64,000 nucleotides of DNA, from contig NC_135789.1 of the NCBI RefSeq assembly GCF_051106095.1, positions 21,137,764 through 21,201,763 of the forward strand, read 5' to 3'. The stretch comes from Pogona vitticeps. Its lineage: Eukaryota; Chordata; Lepidosauria; Squamata; Agamidae. A program made the position numbers and the translations under genes. Below are positions 1 through 10,608 of this stretch, in pieces (within the stretch, counting starts at the first letter, position 1; every line of letters starts with the position of its first letter). The notes beneath the pieces were generated by a model. It had not been told where the DNA came from. It ran no database searches and saw only the letters and a program-made list of their open reading frames with translations.

Positions 1-678
1 GAACTTCTCCCGAGGGACAAACGTGTCTCTTGGGGGGCAACCTACGTGGGGCTACCTTTGAGGTTGCTGCGGAAACTGCAGGTGGTGCAGAATGCGGCGG
101 CCAGATTACTCAGTGGAGTCAGAAAATTCCAACATATCTCACCAACTCTGGCCGCATTGCATTGGCTGCCCATCCGATTCCGCATCGACTTCAAAGTGTT
201 GATGCTCACATATAAAGCCCTAAACGGTTTAGGACCTCGATACTTGGCGGAACGCCTTCTCCTGCCAAGATCTACCCGTGTCACTCGCGCGAGCCAGGAG
301 GTGAGGCTGAGGAGCCTAACGCCGAGAGAGGCCCGGAAGGAGAAGACAAGAAATCGGGCCTTCTCGGTGGTGGCTCCTCGCCTCTGGAACAACTTACCTC
401 CTGAGATTTGCGTGGCCCCCTCGCTGGGTATTTTTAAGAATCAGTTAAAAACATGGATGTTTAGGCAGGCCTTCCCACCAGATAATTCCTGACGCCCTCT
501 TTTTTTCTCTCCTCCCCCTTTCCTTCAGCTCTCCCATTCTGTTCAGTATTTCTGTTATGTAAAATTGTTTATACGTATACTTATTGTATTATCTTTTAAT
601 TGTTGTTAGCCGCCTAGAGTGGTCCTGACACGACCAGATAGGCGGGATATAAATGAAATAAATAAATAAATAAATAAA
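1..678 (+). mobile_element. L2-type LINE, 3' end
   Basis: Positions 46-492 encode the C-terminal end of a CR1/L2-superfamily reverse transcriptase ORF, with the typical series LQVVQNAAARLL, LHWLPI, YKALNGLGPRYL and LWNNLPPEI. A short 3' UTR follows, with the squamate L2 tail GCCGCCTAGAGTGG, AGGCGGGATATAAAT and an (AATA)n run at 652-678. The copy is cut by the window start and presumably 5' truncated. The frame is still open, so the copy is not very old. LINE class is confident; the L2 rather than CR1 assignment rests on the tail. Confidence 0.85.
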
Positions 679-839
679 CCAGAGTTCTCTTTCAAACGGG
701 TTTAAACTTCTCACTTCCCAAGGTCCTGGGGTGTGAGGGTCTAATTCCCGGGCAATTCCCATTCCACTTCTTCGCCCATTAATAACGGGAGGGTCTCCTC
801 ATCTCCCTCACATCCCCCCCCATAACGGTGGTCCCTCTC

Positions 840-1720
840 CCGGGTTCGCTGCTTTGCGGGTCCACCACATGTGATAATAACGTCCCACATGTGTTTCACG
901 TTTCCAACAGGAATTTGATACATCTGTATACTTTTTAGATAGTTTTTCTGGGGTCATGTGCCATCTATGAAACATCTTGTAAATATTCTCTTTAAAGTTA
1001 ACTGATTTTGTAAGCTTTATGTTCTTTTGCCATATTTGTAACCATTGATCAATATCGATACTATGACCTATGTTTTGTGCCCACTTGATCATACATTCTT
1101 TTACCATTTCATCTTGCGTTTTAATTTCTAGCAGGTAGTTATACATTTTCTTAATTATTTTATCTTTCAAACCTAATAGGAGTTCATCAAATATCGTTTG
1201 TTCTAAATATATACCTTCTATTTTATCCGTCCTATATCTAGATTCTACCTGTGCTCTAGACCACCAGTTTATGTGAATGTTCTCTGTCTCTAACTCTTCT
1301 TTTGACCTTAATGCATGATCCTTTTTTAGCAACTCTTGATATCTTAAGAGTTTTTCTTTCGTCATCAGATTAGGGTGTGTATAAGCCTCTATAGGTGATA
1401 CCCATACTGGTGTTTTTTGCTAGACTATTTGTGTGATCTTTTTCCAAGTTCCCAATAAAGCTCTTCTTATCATATGTGAGTTAAAATATGTTTGCTCTTT
1501 ATCCTTTTTATACCATAAAAAGCAGGCCAGCCAGATTGCAGATTGTGCCCCTCCAGACTGAGTAATCTATCATTTTCCAAAATTATCCACTCCCTTATCC
1601 AAACTAACACACAAGACTGATAATACAATGCCCAATCTGGAAGCCCAAGACCGGCCCTCTGTTTAGCATGCTGATAAAGAAGATTTGCTTTCCTTTCCTG
1701 ATTCAAAACAAACCAAGATA
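840..1720 (-). mobile_element. L1 LINE fragment, ORF2 C-terminal part
   Basis: On the minus strand this reads as the end of L1 ORF2. Residues such as GLGLPDWALYYQSCVLVW (from about 1640 down to 1590) and FKENIYKMFHRWHMTPEKL (about 1000 to 940) are hallmarks of the region after the reverse transcriptase, followed by the cysteine-rich CWK...YYHMWWT segment near 870. The two blocks lie in different frames, so at least one frameshift separates them near 1400-1470. The piece is a dead 5'-truncated copy. Confidence 0.8.
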
Positions 1721-1859
1721 ATGGACTTTTTCACTGCAGAGCCTGCATTCACACTCCCCACTCCCATATCCAACTCCTTCTCTCCTAGTGAGGGTCCCAG
1801 AGAGGGAAGGGAAGTAGAGAACGGGTGAGGGCGAAAGGACCTGATGGAAAACATGACCG

Positions 1860-1938
1860 CAGAGAAATATTTATTTATTATTTTATTTATTTTATTTATA
1901 TCCCGCCTATCTAGTCGATTAAGACCACTCTAGGCGGA
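1860..1938 (-). repeat. L2-type 3' tail, antisense
   Basis: An ATTT-rich run is followed by TATATCCCGCCTATCTAG and CACTCTAGGCGG, the reverse complement of the tail at 600-678. No coding part is attached, so it is a very short 5'-truncated insertion or a SINE that shares the L2 tail. Confidence 0.65.
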
Positions 1939-1939
1939 G

Positions 1940-2620
1940 ACACGAAAGAGCGGGAAGTTTGAAGTTCATTTAGTGGAGGAGAGAGAAGGCTCGAAAGGGG
2001 TGGAGCAGGAGTTGTCGGTTTGGGAGGAAAGTATAAATACCACTGGTGAGCGCCGTTTTGAGGTAGAAATAGAGCTGTGGAAGAGGAAGAGGGAGATCGA
2101 GAAGCTAAGAAAGCACGAGCGGGTTAAGACCCAGGCGTTGCTGAGGGACTTCCCGAACTTAAAGTGAGGAGGGCTGCTTCCCGATCCACCCTCTCAAGAA
2201 GGAAGAGAGTTGAGCTACGAGACTCTTGAATGGGGTCCCTCGTGGTCTTCCCTAAGAACAAAGGGAGAGGCCGATGCTCGGCACAACACTCCTCCAGTAG
2301 AAGGGGACTGGGCAAGGCACCCATGTTGCGGTACCATTGGCGCGGTGCAGAGCGCACCCCTGCGGAAACCGACGGATGCGGAGAGATTTGGCCCTGCACC
2401 CTTTTTGAGTTCGATTGGTGAGAGGACAGAAGATCCATTGGACAGTTATGGCTTGTTGCCAGAATTTGAGTTTCTCTGATCCGTTTTCTAACAAGGTTGA
2501 ACCGCCTGTAACCAACGAAGATGAGGTTGTTAAAGTTAAGAAGACGACTCCTGTGATACTTCCTCCCCCCCCCTCCCAAAATGAGGAACCGTCCAAATCA
2601 GAAACTGAACCCATTCACAC
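1940..2620. other. Unassigned GC-rich patch with short open frames
   Basis: A GC-rich stretch lies between repeats. The frame 1973-2167 would give a charged, probably coiled-coil peptide (REIEKLRKHERVKTQ), and 2210-2479 is open in another frame. I recognise no family, see no clear splice sites, and the two frames do not connect. It may be an internal piece of an unrecognised transposon. No function is claimed. Confidence 0.25.
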
Positions 2621-3232
2621 CTGCCCATCTAGACCAGGGGTCTACTCTGTTAGTAGATCAGCAATTATTGCTTCAATGGCTGTTTCCCTTTCTCTTCCAC
2701 TGCTCCTGGGTATAGAAATTCATGCCTATCTTATACTGCCGTTCTGATGTGTGTGGACTATGGAGCTAATTATTAGAAATCAAACATCTATCTCCATATC
2801 AGACCACAACAAAGATATGCATGGCCACACGCTTCTACACCTATATGTTTTGTACATTTGAGGGCAGGGGTCTGGGTAACCGTGTAAGTCTAGTGCAGGA
2901 AACAACAAACAAACAATCTATTCTTATACAGTAACCATTTTTAGTGTCTGCTATAAAGTGTGGATTGGAGCCCACTTGCATCTGATGAAATTGGCTACAG
3001 TCCACAAAAGCTAACATGAAATAAAATATGTGCCAGCAAACTTATTTGTGATTGTGTACATACGTTACAAATACACTTTAAGAAAAATAGACATTCTACT
3101 TTTTCAAAACAGATTATCAGGATTCTCAATATTACAGTTTTGTATGATCGGTCCTTCAATGTAAAAAGAGCTTTTGGTGTGCATCCAGTGTTCATTTCAG
3201 GATTTCCTGCTTTCAGTAAATATGCCATATAA
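2620..3232. other. No gene seen; one repeat fragment
   Basis: AT-rich DNA without a supported gene. About 2967-3050 resembles a widespread sauropsid interspersed repeat containing GCATCTGATGAA and TACAGTCCACAAAAGCT; a related antisense copy is at 23215-23400. Confidence 0.4.
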
Positions 3233-3445
3233 GCCCTACTCCAAAAATAAGCCCCACTGAAGTGAAACTACCGCCCTTCACCCTTGTGCAGCAGCCAGAA
3301 GAAGATGACAGGATTGTATTTGAAACAATTTAGATGGTTGTACATGAAAAAAAAATAGAACATCCTCTGAAAATAAGCACTAATGCATTTCTGGAGCAAA
3401 AATGAATATAAGACCCTGCCTTATTTGGGGGGGGGGGGTGAAACA
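3233..3445 (+). mobile_element. MITE remnant (Tc1/mariner-like), partial
   Basis: The segment shares the internal sequence and 3' end of the MITE that is complete at 17801-18086 (CCCCACTGAAGTG, GTGCAGCAGCCAGAAG, GGAGCAAAAATGAATATAAG). It ends near 3445 in a degraded terminal repeat. It is the target into which LTR element 1 inserted; its right half recurs after that element. Confidence 0.6.
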
Positions 3446-3540
3446 CTGTAAGACTTCTGAAGGTAAGTTTGTTTTCAACAACAACTTAGGATTTCATGAG
3501 AGAAGAGGCAGGCTGAAGGAGAGAAGCCTCTCATGAATCT
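3373..3540 (+). repeat. Long direct repeat flanking LTR element 1, left copy
   Basis: About 168 bp, from ATAAGCACTAATGC to CTCATGAATCT, recur at 9124-9289 immediately after the element. The segment contains the right half of the MITE and about 95 bp of neighbouring DNA. It is far longer than the 4-6 bp target duplication normal for this class. Confidence 0.85.
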
Positions 3541-4066
3541 GATGTTACCTGTCTGTCATGGGTTTGGAGGGAAAGTTCCATCCTATGGGGAGTGGAAGGC
3601 GGGACATCAGGAGGAGGGGCTGTACTGTATAAATATGTGATGCCTGTGTGGTGAGAGAGGAGATGCTGAGACAAACACGGAGAGACTCTGGGTGAAGAAG
3701 CAGCAGCTGGGAAGAAGAAGCTGTTGTGGGAGTCTGTGTGTCAGACAGGGTACTTCTGTGTGTCAGAGTACCAACCTGATAGGTTCAGGTGTCTGTTGGT
3801 TAGCCAGAACTGATAGGTTCAGGGTCTGTGCTTCAAGTTAAGGGTTCTGGGTGAACCAAACTGTATGCTTGTATGAGTGAGAATAAGCCACGTTACTTTA
3901 TTTATTCACCTGATTGTTTTATTTTTCCCTGTGTGTATTTAAATAAACCTTATTCTTTTTATTGTTTAAAAATCCATCCCTGGTCTGTGTGACTTCTTAA
4001 AGGGAATGGTTGGTGGCAGCTTAGTGTAACTGTGTGACATATCCCAGTAGGTCTGGGTTTGTCACA
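3541..4066 (+). repeat. 5' LTR of LTR element 1
   Basis: It matches 8581-9123 base for base by eye over the shared length and ends in GGTTTGTCACA. It contains a TATAAATA box (about 3627-3634) and an AATAAA signal (about 3942). A TGGTGTC-type primer site follows at about 4072, compatible with a tRNA-Leu primer (inference). Confidence 0.88.
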
Positions 4067-4504
4067 TTGATTGGTGTCCAGCGTGTGGGATACGACTGGT
4101 CCAGTTGTCCAGTGGTCCAGCAAAGCCTTGGCAGGTGTGCCCAGAGCAAGGGGGGTCTAGTCAGGGACAGTCTGAGGCGCGTAGGTAATCTTCTAGGTGT
4201 ACCTCACGGGGAGGTGCGCTAGTAGAAGAACGTGCCAACTGGGGAGACTTAGATTAAGGTGCTCTGAGGCAGCCTAGTTTTGGCGGGAAAACGCTGAGGC
4301 AAAACTGCGTAGCAACAGCGAGCTAGCTTGCCAGCTGAGAGGCCCAGCAGAGGGGGGTAGGCTCTGACTCGATACTGTTGCAAATTTAGGGCTGAAGAAC
4401 AGCAGCAATCTCTAGGGAAAGCTGGTTCTGAGGCAAGAAGAAAAAAAAGTGGTCGTTTTATTTTGAGGCTTGACTTTTAAAGCAGCCTGTTCTGAGGGGG
4501 GATT

Positions 4505-7500
4505 ATGCCCTTGACTCGAAGCCAGGTAGCAGACATGAGTGAAGTGAAAGACCCCCAGATTGACCAAGGTTCTGAGGATGAATTTGGCTCAGTGCAGGGT
4601 GACAGCACAGGAGAGCAGGACCCAGAACTCAGAAAAATACTCCTAGCCCAACAGCATGAACTGAGGATGAGGCAATTTGAAATGGAGGAAAGGGAAAGAG
4701 AGAAACAGAGACAATTTGAATTGGCATTGGAGAGAGAGAAAATGGCGTTTGAATTAAAAAAACTGGAACTGATGAACCAGAACAATAATAATAATAGGGA
4801 TTCTGAGGGAGGCCAACTGTCTAAAGCTGACCTGAAGAAATTCCCTGTGTACCACAAGGGAGATTGTCCTGAGGTGTTCTTTTCCTTAGTGGAAAGAGCG
4901 TTTGTGGACTTCTCAGTGAGGGAAACTGAGAAGATGACCATCATGCGGTCTTTAATCAGTGGTAGCCTGGCTGAGGTTTATGCCGAGATGCCTGAGGAAC
5001 TGATGAAAGATTTTGCAGAGTTTAAGAAACTGGTGTTTGCAAGACATGGGATAAATGCAGAGCAGCTGAGACAAAGATTCAGGTCCCTAACCAAAAAACC
5101 AGAACAGACTTTTACCCAAGTGGGGGCCCAATTGGTGAGGCTGCTTGAGAAATGGCTATCGCAGGAGGGAACAGAGACCTATGAACAGCTTAAAGACTTG
5201 ATAGCACTGGAACAGTTCTATTCAGTCCTGCAGGGGGAATTGAAATTCCAGGTGAGGGAAAGGAAACCGAAATCTGTGGCAGCAGCCGCAGAGATCGCAG
5301 ATTTTATTTCTCAAATAAGAAAGCCCTTGGGTGAGGGGAAATCTGTAGGTAAACCCAAAGAAACCTACAGCAAGTACTCTCAGGGACCAGGGAAAAGCCA
5401 GCAAGGGGGAGGGGCCCATGGTGAAGGGAAGCCCTCAGGCATGAAACCAAGCCCTCAGAATTTGGAGGGAAAACCCAAACAAGAGGAGAGAGAATCAAAA
5501 TACACCAGAAAATGCTATTTCTGTCAGGGAAAGGGTCATCTGATCTCAGAGTGTGAGAAATTGAAGCAGCTAAAAGGAATGGTGCCTCAGAATTCTAGTG
5601 GGACCAAGCCAAAAGCTGTGTTCTGTGTCCAGCAAGAGCAAGGCTCAGTGTCACAGAGGGAGCCTGTTGCCATGGCTACTCAGTCTGGAACAGCTACCTA
5701 TGCTGAGCAGGCTGAGGAAAATGGTCCTCTTGTGGAGGTAAAGCGCTGCTTGCTGATAAAAACAGATTCTCAGTTGTTTGAGACAGCCGGGGTGGACGTA
5801 GGAATACTTGACCGTCAGTATAGGGGGCTGCGGGACACTTGTTCCCAGGTAACCCTGTGCCATCCAGATATCATCCCTAGGGAGTTTATAATCCCAAATG
5901 AGAGCATGAAGGTGGCAGGGATTGAGGGGCAGGTAATCTCTCTGCCAGTAGCTGAGGTACCTGTCAACTTTCAAGGCTGGAGGGGAGCTTGGCGCCTAGC
6001 AATTTCATCGACTCTGCCAGCAGCCGTGCTCGTGGGAAATGACCTGGCTGAACATGTGAAACGGGTGCTAGTGATTACACGCTCACAAGCCACCACGGGG
6101 ACAGTTCAGGGGGGTAATGATGAGCCAGAGACGGAAGCAGAGGGGAGTTCAGAAGCTGTGGTGGAAACCTTAACCACAGACAGCAGATTTGGACAGGAGC
6201 AAAAGGCAGACGCCACTCTCCAAAAGTGTTTTGAACAGGTGACTGACGCCCAGCTAACACCTGAAACCCCAGTGAGATTTCTGGAGAAAAAGGGGATTTT
6301 ATATAGAGAAACCCTGAGGAATATCTCAAAAGGGGGAGATGGGATCAGAAGTCAGCTAGTGGTGCCTGAAAAGTATCGCCCCATGATCTTACAAAGGGGT
6401 CACTCTGACATGTTTGCTGCACACTTAGGGGTGAAAGGGCCCCTTGATTTGATCAAACAAATTTGGGAGCAGATCACCCAGGATGACCCACAAGACGTTG
6501 TGACTTACATAGACACCTTGATGAATGACCTAAGGAGAAATCTAGAGCTGGCAGCAGAAAACCTGCAAGCGCAGAAGGTCAGACAGAAAACATGGTATGA
6601 CCACAAAGCTAGAGAGAGGCACTTTGACCCAGGGGAGGAAGTGCTTTGGCTTAGGCCCTGCAGAGAGAATAAACTGCAGCTCAAATGGGCAGGACCATAT
6701 AGGGTCATTTCCAAGATGTCAGACCTGAACTACCTAATAGAGCAGGAGGAGAACCAAGCAAGGAGGGTGGTTCATGTGAATGCCCTAAAACCCTACTACA
6801 GAGGGGAACAGAGGGTTTTATTCGCGATAAAAGCAGCTGAGAGTGAGGAAGCTGAATTACCCTTCTGGGAGGGTAGAGGGGAAGTAAAATACAACCCAGA
6901 GGAGGTAAAGATCAGTCCTGCACTCACCCAAGACCAGCAGCAAGAACTAAAAATGCTGCTTAGTAAATATCAACAGGTGTTTTCCAACAAGCCGGGGATA
7001 GTGAAGGGAGTGATGCATCGGATCCACACAGGGGATGCACCCCCGCAGGCAGTATCCCCATACCGAGTAACGGGACCCTATAGGGACAAGGTGCGGAAGG
7101 AGCTGGACGAGATGCTGAGGGAGAACATAATCGTCCCCTCTTCTAGTCCTTGGTCCTCTCCGATAGTCCTTGTGGACAAGCCTGATGGGAGCATTAGGTT
7201 TTGTGTTGATTACAGGAAATTAAACCGTGTAACCACTCCTGATGCCTACCCAATGCCCAGGCTAGACAACCTGATTGAAACCATAGGGGGTTGTCGATTC
7301 ATCTCATCATTGGACCTGGTAAAGGGATATTGGCAATTAAGAATTGATCCCAGGGATCAAGAAAAGACTGCTTTTTGCAGCCCTTTTGGTCTCTATGAGT
7401 TTCGAGTCCTGAGCTTTGGTCTCAGAAATGCACCAGCCACATTCCAAAGGCTGATGGACCAGACCTTGGTAGGGCTCAGTGACTTTACAGTGGCCTACAT

Positions 7501-8308
7501 TGACGACATAGGGATCTTCAGTAATACCTGGGAAGATCACCTGATACACCTGGAGTTAGTGCTGCAAAGGTTAAGTGCAGCAGGGCTAACAGTAAAGGCC
7601 AGCAAGTGTCAGCTGGGTAGCCCAGAAATAAAATACTTGGGTCACATGGTAGGGGGAGGAATGATAAAACCCCTGGAGGCCAAAATAGAAGCTGTTCGTG
7701 ATTGGCCTAGACCCAACACCAAGAAAAAAGTCAAATCATTTCTTGGGTTGGTGGGCTACTACAGAAAGTTCATCCCGAGGTTTAGCGAGATTGCGGCTCC
7801 GCTGACCGATCTGACGAGGAAGAAGGCTGATGACCGCATCCCGTGGACCAGCGACTGTGAGGCGGCGTTCCAGAGGTTGAAGGAGGCGTTAATCAACTAT
7901 CCTGTCCTGCGTGCTCCAGACTTCGACCGGGAGTTCATCATCTACACCGATGCGTCTAACAGCGGGGTAGGAGCAGTTCTGTGCCAGGAGGATGAGAATG
8001 GTGACCAGCATCCAGTGTCCTACCTGAGTAGGAAACTCCAAAAAGGTGAGAGACATTTGGCAACCGTGGAGAAGGAGTGTTTGGCCATAGTCTACGCGAT
8101 CCAGAAGGCCAAGCCTTACATCTGGGGAAGACATTTTATTCTGTGTACTGACCATTCACCATTGCAATGGTTAAAGACAATGAAAACCCACAATAGCAAA
8201 CTTATGAGGTGGGCTTTAAACCTACAGGACTATGACTTTGAAGTGAAGGTGGTCAGAGGGTCAGTGAACTGTGTTGCTGACGCCTTATCAAGAAGACCTG
8301 AAGAATGA
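4505..8308 (+). CDS. Gag-Pol polyprotein of LTR element 1
   Basis: The 1267-residue frame starts at ATG just after the leader. In order it shows a glutamate- and arginine-rich Gag-like N-terminal region, a CCHC zinc knuckle at about residue 337 (CYFCQGKGHLISEC), an integrase-type GPY/F tail near residue 728, a reverse transcriptase with YIDD near residue 998, and an RNase H with YTDAS near residue 1147. The tail-before-RT order matches the Gmr1 group of Gypsy elements. The product looks incomplete relative to a full family member. Confidence 0.88.
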   Translation: MPLTRSQVADMSEVKDPQIDQGSEDEFGSVQGDSTGEQDPELRKILLAQQHELRMRQFEMEEREREKQRQFELALEREKMAFELKKLELMNQNNNNNRDSEGGQLSKADLKKFPVYHKGDCPEVFFSLVERAFVDFSVRETEKMTIMRSLISGSLAEVYAEMPEELMKDFAEFKKLVFARHGINAEQLRQRFRSLTKKPEQTFTQVGAQLVRLLEKWLSQEGTETYEQLKDLIALEQFYSVLQGELKFQVRERKPKSVAAAAEIADFISQIRKPLGEGKSVGKPKETYSKYSQGPGKSQQGGGAHGEGKPSGMKPSPQNLEGKPKQEERESKYTRKCYFCQGKGHLISECEKLKQLKGMVPQNSSGTKPKAVFCVQQEQGSVSQREPVAMATQSGTATYAEQAEENGPLVEVKRCLLIKTDSQLFETAGVDVGILDRQYRGLRDTCSQVTLCHPDIIPREFIIPNESMKVAGIEGQVISLPVAEVPVNFQGWRGAWRLAISSTLPAAVLVGNDLAEHVKRVLVITRSQATTGTVQGGNDEPETEAEGSSEAVVETLTTDSRFGQEQKADATLQKCFEQVTDAQLTPETPVRFLEKKGILYRETLRNISKGGDGIRSQLVVPEKYRPMILQRGHSDMFAAHLGVKGPLDLIKQIWEQITQDDPQDVVTYIDTLMNDLRRNLELAAENLQAQKVRQKTWYDHKARERHFDPGEEVLWLRPCRENKLQLKWAGPYRVISKMSDLNYLIEQEENQARRVVHVNALKPYYRGEQRVLFAIKAAESEEAELPFWEGRGEVKYNPEEVKISPALTQDQQQELKMLLSKYQQVFSNKPGIVKGVMHRIHTGDAPPQAVSPYRVTGPYRDKVRKELDEMLRENIIVPSSSPWSSPIVLVDKPDGSIRFCVDYRKLNRVTTPDAYPMPRLDNLIETIGGCRFISSLDLVKGYWQLRIDPRDQEKTAFCSPFGLYEFRVLSFGLRNAPATFQRLMDQTLVGLSDFTVAYIDDIGIFSNTWEDHLIHLELVLQRLSAAGLTVKASKCQLGSPEIKYLGHMVGGGMIKPLEAKIEAVRDWPRPNTKKKVKSFLGLVGYYRKFIPRFSEIAAPLTDLTRKKADDRIPWTSDCEAAFQRLKEALINYPVLRAPDFDREFIIYTDASNSGVGAVLCQEDENGDQHPVSYLSRKLQKGERHLATVEKECLAIVYAIQKAKPYIWGRHFILCTDHSPLQWLKTMKTHNSKLMRWALNLQDYDFEVKVVRGSVNCVADALSRRPEE

Positions 8309-8580
8309 AGACGGCGAAAGAACATGGACTATGTGTATATAATGAAGACAAAAGTAAAATGTACCTGGTTTTAAATTTGGTTTGTATGAATAAAGGTAAA
8401 TGGATGTATTGTATATATGGTAAATGTTTAAATGCATAATTGCTATGGTTAACTTAGAGTGTAAGGATAAGTAAGTATTATATGGTATGTATAACTGTTT
8501 TTGTGTATTTTATACAGGTTGTTTTTTGGTGAAAAGCACGTTAGCTTTCCCCCTACAAAACAACTTATAAAGAGGGGAGG

Positions 8581-9123
8581 TGTTACATAACAGCACTGAT
8601 GTTACCTGTCTGTCATGGGTTTGGAGGGAAAGTTCCATCCTATGGGGAGTGGAAGGCGGGACATCAGGAGGAGGGGCTGTACTGTATAAATATGTGATGC
8701 CTGTGTGGTGAGAGAGGAGATGCTGAGACAAACACGGAGAGACTCTGGGTGAAGAAGCAGCAGCTGGGAAGAAGAAGCTGTTGTGGGAGTCTGTGTGTCA
8801 GACAGGGTACTTCTGTGTGTCAGAGTACCAACCTGATAGGTTCAGGTGTCTGTTGGTTAGCCAGAACTGATAGGTTCAGGGTCTGTGCTTCAAGTTAAGG
8901 GTTCTGGGTGAACCAAACTGTATGCTTGTATGAGTGAGAATAAGCCACGTTACTTTATTTATTCACCTGATTGTTTTATTTTTCCCTGTGTGTATTTAAA
9001 TAAACCTTATTCTTTTTATTGTTTAAAAATCCATCCCTGGTCTGTGTGACTTCTTAAAGGGAATGGTTGGTGGCAGCTTAGTGTAACTGTGTGACATATC
9101 CCAGTAGGTCTGGGTTTGTCACA
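8581..9123 (+). repeat. 3' LTR of LTR element 1
   Basis: It begins TGTTACATAACAG after a purine tract and ends TTTGTCACA. It belongs to the same LTR family as 10609-11152 and 15390-15933. Confidence 0.9.
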
Positions 9124-9289
9124 ATAAGCACTAATGCATTTCTGGAGCAAAAATGAATATAAGACCCTGCCTTATTTGGGGGGGGGGTGAAACACTGTAA
9201 GACTTCTGAAGGTAAGTTTGTTTTCAACAACAACTTAGGATTTCATGAGAGAAGAGGCAGGCTGAAGGAGAGAAGCCTCTCATGAATCT
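9124..9289 (+). repeat. Long direct repeat flanking LTR element 1, right copy
   Basis: Second copy of the 166-168 bp flank seen at 3373-3540. The DNA beyond it (TTGCAGTCCCC) is not present next to the left copy, so the right copy is the one in its native setting. Confidence 0.85.
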
Positions 9290-9734
9290 TGCAGTCCCCT
9301 GTGGGCAGAAGGCTTGCTTACATTAACTGCAGCCCATGGGCAGATATGGCTAAAAAGTGGGGGGAAATACCTGTGCCCATCAAGAAACGATTGGAATGAA
9401 AAAAAGGCCAGCGTTTGCTACAATACCTGATGAACGTAGGGAGGTATTCCGTACCTAACGTACAAACTGTAAAAATAGAGCACCTGTTGAATAATTTTGA
9501 AAGACTTGCAGATTTTTTGTTCAACAAATAAATGGGGTGCAGATCTAATGCTGTATAGACACCCCCTAGTGGCCAAATCTGTTATTGTACATTGGAATTT
9601 AAAGAAATAAATAAAGGTAGCACCAGGAAATGGTGTTATGCCAGAGAATGGCATAAAACCTTTAAAATTTACATAAAAGGGAAAGCGGCTTCCACCATTG
9701 TTCAGGGCGACCCCTGTTTGGGGCATTCCGCTTA
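9290..9734. other. No gene seen
   Basis: AT-rich intergenic DNA. I see no convincing coding frame, splice site or named repeat. Confidence 0.4.
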
Positions 9735-9911
9735 GCGACCTGCCCCCGCCCATGCTTATTGGTCAGTTGTCTGCAGGATTCCGTGGACCGTTATTCACTG
9801 TCGCCAACCTTCCCCGCCAGCTAGCTGCTTTTCCTCCTTTCTCCTGCCCTTTTCCCACTTTCTTCTCCTTCCAACCTCTTTTGCGTCCTCCCCTTCATCA
9901 TATTGGCGACA
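9735..9911 (+). promoter_or_regulatory. TATA-less promoter and 5' UTR candidate of the founder gene
   Basis: A GC box (CCCCCGCCC, about 9743-9751) and an inverted CCAAT box (TTATTGGTCAG, about 9757) are followed by a long pyrimidine-rich tract and then the start codon at 9912. This is a plausible initiator-type housekeeping promoter. The pyrimidine tract and the ACAGCC(T)TTCAC motif recur upstream of the membrane-module copies at 46.0, 46.6 and 54.8 kb, which ties it to the array. No TATA box is seen. Confidence 0.4.
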
Positions 9912-9973
9912 ATGGCACAGCCTTTCACTGGATGGCTCTTCCCCTCTGTGACCCTCGTTCAGGTTCAGGCCAG
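9912..9973 (+). CDS. Founder gene, exon 1 (start exon)
   Basis: ATG at 9912 lies in a good context (ACAATGG). It opens 20 codons plus two bases, ending PSVTLVQVQA and a strong donor (GCCAG, then GTAAGG). The end matches the exon at 47499-47761 (PPVTLLQTQA) and the donor-proximal intron matches those at 41549 and 50975, so this is a diverged copy of the same exon. Phase 2 fits exon 2 at 16296 and then exon 3 at 16944: 62+92+107 bp gives 87 codons including the stop. The product would be 86 residues: a short hydrophobic N-terminus, a basic KRK cluster and an acidic tryptophan-repeat tail. I do not recognise the family. Start and splicing are inferred from phase and conservation, not from transcripts. 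Confidence 0.55.
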
Positions 9974-10028
9974 GTAAGGTAACCTGGTCGGTCTCCTGGG
10001 GTGAAGGGACAGTGCGGGGGGTGGGGGG

Positions 10029-10608
10029 CGCTTGTTGTTGTTGTTGTTTAGTCGTTAAGTCATGTCCAACTCTTCGTGACCCCATGGACCAGAGCATGCC
10101 AGGGCCTCCTGTCTTCCACTGAGTTTGGTCAGATTCATGTTGGTCACTTAGTGACATTGTCTATCCACCTCGTCCTCTGTCGTCCCCTTCTCCTCTTGCC
10201 TTCAAACTTTCCCAACATCAGGGAATAGGTCTGTTCCCCTTGCCGTCCAGCGGACCCTCAAGAGTCACCACCAGCACAATTCGAAAGCATCCATTCTTCG
10301 GCGGACAGCCTTTTTTATGGTCCAGTTCTCACTTCCATAAATCACTACAGGAAAAAACATAGCTTTTCCAGATGCTGTCTAGGTTTGTCATCGCTTTCCT
10401 CCGAAGAAGCAGGGATATTTTAATTTTGTGGCTGCTGTCACCATCTGCTGTGATCATGGAGCCCAAGAAAGTAAAATCTGTCACTGCCTACATATCTTCT
10501 ATTTGCCAGGAGGTGATGAGACCAGTGGCCATGATCTTAGTTTTTTTTTTATATTGAGCTTCAGACCATTTTTTGCGCTCTCCTTCACCCTCATTAAGAG
10601 GTTCCTTC
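10029..10608 (-). mobile_element. RTE-BovB LINE, 3' part (left of LTR element 2)
   Basis: Antisense sequence with GTCGTTAAGTCATGTCCAAC and CGTGACCCCATGGAC is the classic 3' end of BovB. It runs into the ORF end and is interrupted exactly at 10608 by LTR element 2, resuming at 15939. The uninterrupted equivalent is at 24965-25110. BovB is known for horizontal transfer between ruminants and squamates. Confidence 0.88.
10604..10608. repeat. Target-site duplication of LTR element 2, left
   Basis: CCTTC here and at 15934-15938 flank the element. The empty-site sequence in the other BovB copy (GGTTCTTTCATTAATCC near 25094) confirms the insertion point. Confidence 0.9.

Larger units (their letters stand above)
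3541..9123 (+). mobile_element. Ty3/Gypsy LTR retrotransposon 1 (Gmr1-like order)
   Basis: The element is bounded by LTRs at 3541-4066 and 8581-9123 that look identical over their shared length, so it is young. A purine tract AAAGAGGGGAGG ends at 8580. One long polyprotein frame runs 4505-8308. An integrase-type tail precedes the reverse transcriptase, which is the unusual order described for the Gmr1 group rather than the common Gypsy order. It appears internally incomplete (about one large break), so probably not autonomous. Confidence 0.9.

Noticed and set aside
4477-4944. Minus-strand open frames within both LTR elements
   Set aside because: Shadows of the polyprotein frames; low-complexity and without domains.
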